This document shows, one piece after another, positions 59,501-64,000 of a stretch of DNA of 64,000 nucleotides. The position numbers were made by a program, and so were the translations under genes. The notes below the pieces were generated by a model, which worked only from the letters and a program-made list of their open reading frames with translations, was not told the origin of the DNA and ran no database searches. Each line of letters opens with the position of its first letter. Position 1 is the first letter of the stretch. This DNA is from Halobacillus litoralis (GTDB lineage Bacteria; Bacillota; Bacilli; Bacillales; Halobacillaceae): positions 868,001-932,000 of the forward strand of contig NZ_JAIVKN010000001.1 in assembly GCF_020524025.1 (NCBI RefSeq). Direction: 5' to 3'.

Positions 59501-59535
59501 TAAGCCTTCTTTCCAATAGGGAAGAGGGCTTTATC
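59501..59535 (+). terminator. Terminator after yneF
   Basis: AAGCCTTCTTTCC pairs with GGGAAGAGGGCTT with G-U pairs and one mismatch around AATA; the T tail is short. Confidence 0.6.
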
Positions 59536-59631
59536 TATGTGAAGTTCAACAGATGTTCACAAGGAGTTAATCGTTTTTTTAAGAACCCTTTGGTACAATA
59601 GAAGTCGACAATCAAATGGGAGGGTTGAACG

Positions 59632-60336
59632 ATGATGGATGTAAATGTGTTCCTTGCCTTTGGTGCAGGGTTTTTATCTTTCATTTCTCCATGTGTCTTT
59701 CCTTTATATCCAGCATTCCTCTCCTACATCACAGGAATGAGTGTGAATGAGTTAAAAGAAGACAATGGAATGTTGAAAAGGACGAGTTTAATACATACCA
59801 TTTTATTTCTATTAGGATTTACCACAATTTTTTTGATTTTAGGGTTTTCAGGCTCGTTTTTTTCACAGTTTTTAATTCAAAACGAAACGATTATCCGCCG
59901 GTTGGGCGCCATTCTGATCTTATTTTTTGGATTCGTCATAATCGGGGTGTTCAATTTTGAATTCCTTATGAAAGATCGGAAAATTACCTTTAAAAACAGG
60001 CCTGCAGGCTACATAGGCACATTTATTATAGGTCTTACATTTTCACTTGGATGGACGCCTTGTACTGGGCCGATTTTAGCTGCTGTATTATCTCTTGCAG
60101 CGGATTCTCCAGAGCTTTTTCTAGTGATGATGATTTCTTATTCTTTAGGCTTCTCGGTTCCTTTTCTGGCTTTATCCTTCTTTGTTGGGAAATTAAACTG
60201 GATTAAACGGCACAGTGCGGGAATCGTAAAGACAGGCGGATACATTATGATCCTTGTCGGCGTGTCGCTGTATTTTAATTGGATGTATAAGCTTACATCC
60301 TTCTTAGCTGGTTTATTTGAATTTCAAGGGTTTTAA
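59632..60336 (+). CDS. ccdA: Cytochrome c biogenesis protein CcdA
   Basis: CcdA carries reducing power across the membrane to apocytochrome c and spore disulfide proteins. The 234-residue protein has six membrane helices and the two redox Cys in SPCVFPLYPAF (helix 1) and GWTPCTGP (helix 4). GGGAGGG precedes the ATGATG start. In B. subtilis ccdA is followed by yneI and ccdC; here an mrpB gene stands between. Confidence 0.95.
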   Translation: MMDVNVFLAFGAGFLSFISPCVFPLYPAFLSYITGMSVNELKEDNGMLKRTSLIHTILFLLGFTTIFLILGFSGSFFSQFLIQNETIIRRLGAILILFFGFVIIGVFNFEFLMKDRKITFKNRPAGYIGTFIIGLTFSLGWTPCTGPILAAVLSLAADSPELFLVMMISYSLGFSVPFLALSFFVGKLNWIKRHSAGIVKTGGYIMILVGVSLYFNWMYKLTSFLAGLFEFQGF

Positions 60337-60403
60337 AACATGGATTTTGCGGATTGTTTATATTATGATTAAGACGTTGATTCTTATATAAAGGAGTATT
60401 TGT

Positions 60404-60832
60404 ATGACCCGGACCAATGACATCATTTTACGAACCACCACCACACTGATCGCTTTTATCCTATTAGGGTTTTCCATTTACTTATTTTTTGCCGGCCATA
60501 ATTCCCCCGGTGGAGGATTTATTGGAGGTCTTATGACATCTGCAGCCATCATACTTATGTATATGGCGTATGGCAGCCAGGCAATGGAGAAAATTCTTCC
60601 GATAAATTTTCGTTATGTAATTCCAGCGGGGCTTTTAATTGCTGCTTTAACAGGAGTAGGGGGACTATTCTTTGGAGAAGCGTTTTTAACACAGGCTTTT
60701 GGTTACTTCCAGCTTCCGGTTTTAGGAAAAACAGAGCTTGCTACTGCACTTTTGTTTGACCTTGGCGTATATTTAGCTGTTGTAGGTGTGACCATGACGA
60801 TCATATTGACGATTGCAGATGATCGCAGCTAG
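60404..60832 (+). CDS. mrpB: Lone MrpB/MnhB subunit of the multisubunit cation/proton antiporter
   Basis: A 142-residue protein with four membrane helices that is a full-length MrpB: FLFAGHNSPGGGFIGGL-type block near residues 27-42, TGVGGLFFGEAFLTQAFGYF and KTELATALLFDLGVYL. MrpB is a subunit of the seven-part Na+/H+ antiporter MrpABCDEFG, where none works alone in the known systems. No other mrp gene is near. AAAGGAG precedes the ATG. It may be a second copy or have another partner. Confidence 0.88.
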   Translation: MTRTNDIILRTTTTLIAFILLGFSIYLFFAGHNSPGGGFIGGLMTSAAIILMYMAYGSQAMEKILPINFRYVIPAGLLIAALTGVGGLFFGEAFLTQAFGYFQLPVLGKTELATALLFDLGVYLAVVGVTMTIILTIADDRS

Positions 60833-60932
60833 GAATTTAATATGAACACTTGTTGGTGAAACTTGTGTCTTAAATGCGGTCGAACGTGTGTTAAACTAGT
60901 CCTAAAAGGACAAGAAGAAAGAGTGAATCACT

Positions 60933-61415
60933 ATGTTTTGGTTGATTGTAAGTACAATTGCGGCCGCCTTTATGGCTACGGGCATGATTTTTGTTCGATT
61001 ACGTGCCTCCAGGCAGCCTGCTAGTGTGAAGAAGATCATTCTGCCTCCTTTGTTTATGAGTACAGGGGCTTTAATGTTTGTTTTTCCCATATTTAGAGTT
61101 CAATGGAGTCAAGTTTTAGAAGCTGTACTGATAGGGGTTCTCTTTTCCATTTTTCTCATACGTACATCGAAATTAGAAGTGCGTGGTGGGGATATATACT
61201 TAAAACCATCGAAATCATTTATTGTTATTCTGTTCGGTTTATTGCTCGTGAGAATTATTTTTAAGTTAATCATTGGACAGCATGTACCGTTTGGGGAGAC
61301 AAGCGGCATGTTTTTCCTGCTTGCCTTTGGAATGATTGTTACGTGGCGGCTTGCGATGCTGAAACAGTACTTAGCCCTGGAAAAACAAATCGAAGCAAAA
61401 AAGGACCTGGCATAA
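60933..61415 (+). CDS. ccdC: CcdC-type membrane protein
   Basis: A 160-residue membrane protein with four or five helices, of the CcdC (DUF1453) family: MFWLIVSTIAAAFMATGMIF begins it, and LEVRGGDIYLKPSKSF lies in the middle. In B. subtilis ccdC (yneJ) is near ccdA, with a possible role in cytochrome c biogenesis. yneI (ccdB), which should lie before it, is absent. It converges on yneK across a shared terminator. Confidence 0.88.
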   Translation: MFWLIVSTIAAAFMATGMIFVRLRASRQPASVKKIILPPLFMSTGALMFVFPIFRVQWSQVLEAVLIGVLFSIFLIRTSKLEVRGGDIYLKPSKSFIVILFGLLLVRIIFKLIIGQHVPFGETSGMFFLLAFGMIVTWRLAMLKQYLALEKQIEAKKDLA

Positions 61416-61428
61416 GCCGGGTCCTTTT
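61399..61428. terminator. Terminator shared by ccdC and yneK
   Basis: A 13-bp stem, 61399-61411 with 61416-61428 (one G-U), loop ATAA. It overlaps the ends of both converging genes. Confidence 0.85.
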
Positions 61429-61855
61429 AATTTTCAAGCAATGGTTGATAGGGGGACATATCAATCTTTTTCTCCTCAAGCTTCTTAATTAGGAATTTAT
61501 GATCCCGCTTGGGAGTAGCGCGGATATATCCTTCAATAAGAATGTCCTGGGTGATTTTCTTCTTCTTTTTTGTGAGAGCAATTTCTCCAATACGGCCGGC
61601 AATTTTCTGCCTGGCTACATCCCGGAAGATTTCAGGTACAGGAGAAATCAATTCTTCCAATAATTCTTTTTGTTCAAGCGTCCACATATGGCGCGTCTGG
61701 TCAACATAATACTCTTCCCAGTCAATGATTGATTTTCCATCTTCTTTCGGCAGACGTTTCAGGAATTTTCGGAACATGAAAAAACCACCAATGGCCATTA
61801 AACCAACCATAATCACAATCCAACCGACGATAAAAAGAGCGAATCCGCCTGTCAT
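61427..61855 (-). CDS. yneK: DUF2621 membrane protein (YneK)
   Basis: A 142-residue protein with one N-terminal membrane span (about 3-25) and a basic cytoplasmic part (WEEYYVDQTRHMWTLEQKEL, then RQKIAGRIGEIALTKKKKK). It matches B. subtilis YneK in length and place. ATG at 61855 has CAGGTGATCG upstream; the longer frame to 61921 includes residues unlike the family. Function unknown. Confidence 0.88.
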   Translation of the reverse strand: MTGGFALFIVGWIVIMVGLMAIGGFFMFRKFLKRLPKEDGKSIIDWEEYYVDQTRHMWTLEQKELLEELISPVPEIFRDVARQKIAGRIGEIALTKKKKKITQDILIEGYIRATPKRDHKFLIKKLEEKKIDMSPYQPLLEN

Positions 61856-61921
61856 ACGATCACCTGTTTCATTTTCTAATCTTGATATTTTAATTATAAA
61901 AGGTTGCCATTGTAAATACAA

Positions 61922-62133
61922 GTGAATCTATTACGGTGCTTTTTGTATAAAATTAGCTGAATTCAGAAAAATTTGTACGCATTCATTTTACTTATAAATC
62001 GTTTTCATTTACAATAAAGATTGCAGATTTGTGATCTTGTTAATAAATAAGGGAACAAATGTACAATTTGGGGAATGGAGAAGCCGATTGATTGGCATCT
62101 TCATTGAATTATTGATGAGGGGGTAAAAGGAAT
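61922..62133. promoter_or_regulatory. Regulatory region before aconitase
   Basis: About 210 AT-rich bases. A partial CodY-like box (GAATTCAGAAAAAT near 61960) and TTGCAG near 62023 can be seen; neither is convincing alone. In B. subtilis this region carries CcpC and CodY control of citB. Not resolved here. Confidence 0.35.
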
Positions 62134-64000
62134 ATGGCTAGCAATGCATTTAATGCTCGCAAACAATTTGACCTAAATGGCCAAACGTACAACTATTATG
62201 ATCTGAAAGCCTTAGAAGATGCGGGACATGGTAAGATTTCGCGTCTGCCTTTCTCCATCCGTATTCTACTAGAATCTCTATTACGTCAACACGACGGTCG
62301 TGTGATTAACGATGATCATGTAGAGAGCCTAGCAAACTGGGGAACTGAAAAATCCAAAGGGGAAGACGTTCCATTCAAACCTTCCCGTGTTATTTTGCAA
62401 GATTTCACCGGCGTTCCAGCTGTTGTTGATTTAGCTTCCTTGAGAAAAGCAATGGTGGACATGGGTGGAAGCCCGGACAAAATCAACCCAGAAGTACCTG
62501 TTGATCTTGTTATCGATCACTCAGTGCAGGTAGACAAATATGGTACTCCAGATTCGCTTAACGTGAATATGGAATTAGAATTTGAGCGTAATGAAGAGCG
62601 TTATGAATTCTTACACTGGGCACAAAAAGCATTCGATAATTATCGTGCGGTTCCACCTGCAACAGGTATTGTGCACCAAGTAAACCTTGAATACATCGCA
62701 AACGTCGTTCATGCAAAAGAAAATGAGAACGGCTCTTATGATACTTATCCAGATACACTTGTCGGTACCGACTCACATACGACGATGATCAACGGCCTTG
62801 GTGTACTTGGCTGGGGTGTAGGCGGAATTGAAGCAGAAGCAGGTATGCTTGGACAGCCTTCTTATTTCCCTGCTCCTGAAGTTATCGGTGTTAAACTGAA
62901 CGGAAGTTTCCCACAGGGAACGACTGCTACAGACCTTGCATTGAAAGTTACACAAAAACTTCGTGAACAAAATGTTGTAGGGAAATTCGTTGAATTTTTC
63001 GGCCCTGGTCTTCAGGAAATGCCGCTGGCTGATCGTGCTACGATCTCCAACATGGCTCCTGAATACGGCGCAACATGCGGTTTCTTCCCAGTGGATGGTG
63101 AATCTCTTGAATATCTTCGTCTTACTGGCCGTAGTGAAGATCAGATTAAGCTGGTTGAAGAATACTGCAAGAAGAACAGTCTGTGGTATGATCCATCCTT
63201 CGAGGATCCTGAATTTACATCTCTAGTTGAAATCGATCTCGGAGAGCTTGAGCCAAACTTGTCCGGACCAAAACGTCCTCAAGATTTGATTCCACTTTCT
63301 CAAATGAAGGATTCTTTTGAAAAAGCGATCACTGGACCAGCTGGGAACCACGGATTTGGTTTAGATCGTTCTGAATTCGATAAAGAAGCGGAAGTGCAGT
63401 TCGAAAATGGAGATAAATCTGTCATGAAGACAGGAGCTCTTGCAATTGCTGCGATTACATCTTGTACAAATACATCAAATCCTCACGTTATGTTAGGTGC
63501 GGGACTTGTTGCTAAGAAGGCGGTAGAGAAAGGCCTTCAAGTACCTGATTATGTGAAAACTTCCCTTGCGCCAGGATCAAAAGTTGTAACTCGCTATCTT
63601 GAAGATTCCGGCTTAATGCAATTCTTGAATCAGCTTGGCTTTAACCTTGTAGGTTATGGATGTACGACATGTATCGGTAACTCGGGACCGCTTCTTCCTG
63701 AAATTGAAAAAGCAATTGCAGACAGTGACCTGACGGTTTCTTCTGTATTGTCTGGTAACCGAAACTTTGAAGGTCGGATCCATCCACTTGTGAAAGCCAA
63801 CTATTTGGCTTCACCGCCTCTTGTTGTGGCTTATGCCCTTGCTGGAACTGTAGATGTCGATCTTAAGAATGATGCTATTGGGAAAGATAAAGATGGTAAT
63901 GATGTGTTCTTTGATGATATCTGGCCGTCTAAAGAGGAAATTAAGTCTGAAATTTCCCGTGTTGTTACGCCTGAAATCTTCCGTAAAGAATATGAGAATG
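62134..64000 (+). CDS. citB: Aconitate hydratase (partial, runs off the window)
   Basis: The TCA cycle aconitase, also an iron-dependent RNA-binding protein in B. subtilis. 622 codons are visible; the rest lies beyond 64000. Fe-S ligand cysteines are Cys444 in SCTNTSNP and Cys510/Cys513 in [20 protein letters not shown] and [20 protein letters not shown] are further hallmarks. ATG at 62134 has a GAGGGGG site 12 bases upstream. No frameshift is seen. Confidence 0.97.
   Translation, partial: MASNAFNARKQFDLNGQTYNYYDLKALEDAGHGKISRLPFSIRILLESLLRQHDGRVINDDHVESLANWGTEKSKGEDVPFKPSRVILQDFTGVPAVVDLASLRKAMVDMGGSPDKINPEVPVDLVIDHSVQVDKYGTPDSLNVNMELEFERNEERYEFLHWAQKAFDNYRAVPPATGIVHQVNLEYIANVVHAKENENGSYDTYPDTLVGTDSHTTMINGLGVLGWGVGGIEAEAGMLGQPSYFPAPEVIGVKLNGSFPQGTTATDLALKVTQKLREQNVVGKFVEFFGPGLQEMPLADRATISNMAPEYGATCGFFPVDGESLEYLRLTGRSEDQIKLVEEYCKKNSLWYDPSFEDPEFTSLVEIDLGELEPNLSGPKRPQDLIPLSQMKDSFEKAITGPAGNHGFGLDRSEFDKEAEVQFENGDKSVMKTGALAIAAITSCTNTSNPHVMLGAGLVAKKAVEKGLQVPDYVKTSLAPGSKVVTRYLEDSGLMQFLNQLGFNLVGYGCTTCIGNSGPLLPEIEKAIADSDLTVSSVLSGNRNFEGRIHPLVKANYLASPPLVVAYALAGTVDVDLKNDAIGKDKDGNDVFFDDIWPSKEEIKSEISRVVTPEIFRKEYEN

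Noticed and set aside
60882-60893. LexA-like GAACGTGTGTTA before ccdC
   Set aside because: One core mismatch, and ccdC has no link to the SOS response; probably chance.

Overview
The window is an ordinary, gene-dense piece of a spore-forming Bacillaceae chromosome. Gene order follows the Bacillus subtilis stretch ylxR-infB-truB-rpsO-pnp ... spoIIIE ... recA-rny-spoVS ... miaB-cotE-mutSL ... miaA-hfq-spoVK ... glnRA ... lexA ... tkt ... citB almost gene for gene. Protein sequences and several differences from B. subtilis suggest a halotolerant relative such as Halobacillus or Thalassobacillus. That genus-level guess is inference; family level is secure. Spore genes (dpaAB, tepA, spoIIIE, spoVS, cotE, spoVK) show that the organism sporulates. 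I see no tRNA, rRNA, insertion sequence, prophage or CRISPR array.

Layout. 1-8 kb: the distal nusA-infB translation operon, then truB, ribF, rpsO and pnp. 8-15.3 kb: ylxY, ymxH, the dipicolinate synthase pair, the aspartate/diaminopimelate genes asd-dapG-dapA, and tepA-ylzJ. 15.4-17.8 kb: spoIIIE. 18-23.8 kb: a GntR regulator and a nucleoside ABC importer. 23.9-31.4 kb: an M16 protease pair, ymfI-ymfJ-ymfK-rodZ, pgsA and cinA. 31.5-38.8 kb: recA, rny, ymdB, spoVS, an 840-base gap, then tdh-kbl. 38.9-46.3 kb: miaB-ricA, cotE, mutS-mutL. 46.4-53.7 kb: a reverse-strand XRE repressor with a phased operator array, miaA-hfq, spoVK, hflX, ynbB and glnR-glnA. 54.2-56.5 kb: an SOS cluster around lexA. 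56.7-64 kb: tkt, yneF, ccdA, a lone mrpB, ccdC, yneK and the first 622 codons of aconitase.

How the genes work together. DapG, Asd and DapA lead from aspartate to dihydrodipicolinate, which DpaA/DpaB turn into spore dipicolinate. RNase Y, PNPase and RicA belong to RNA turnover. MutS, MutL, RecA and LexA are the DNA repair core. LexA boxes sit before recA, lexA, a 31-residue membrane peptide and a small WYL-like gene. GlnR/GlnA has a textbook GlnR operator.

Most unusual points: a RibF whose riboflavin-kinase half has lost its signature motifs; four operator units at an exact 22-bp period beside the XRE gene; a 31-residue SOS peptide in the yneA position; a LexA-controlled small WYL-like gene; an mrpB without the rest of its antiporter; and a CcpA site plus an orphan Shine-Dalgarno in the leader of the nucleoside-importer genes. 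rnjB, mlpA, sirA and pbpX are missing from their usual B. subtilis positions.
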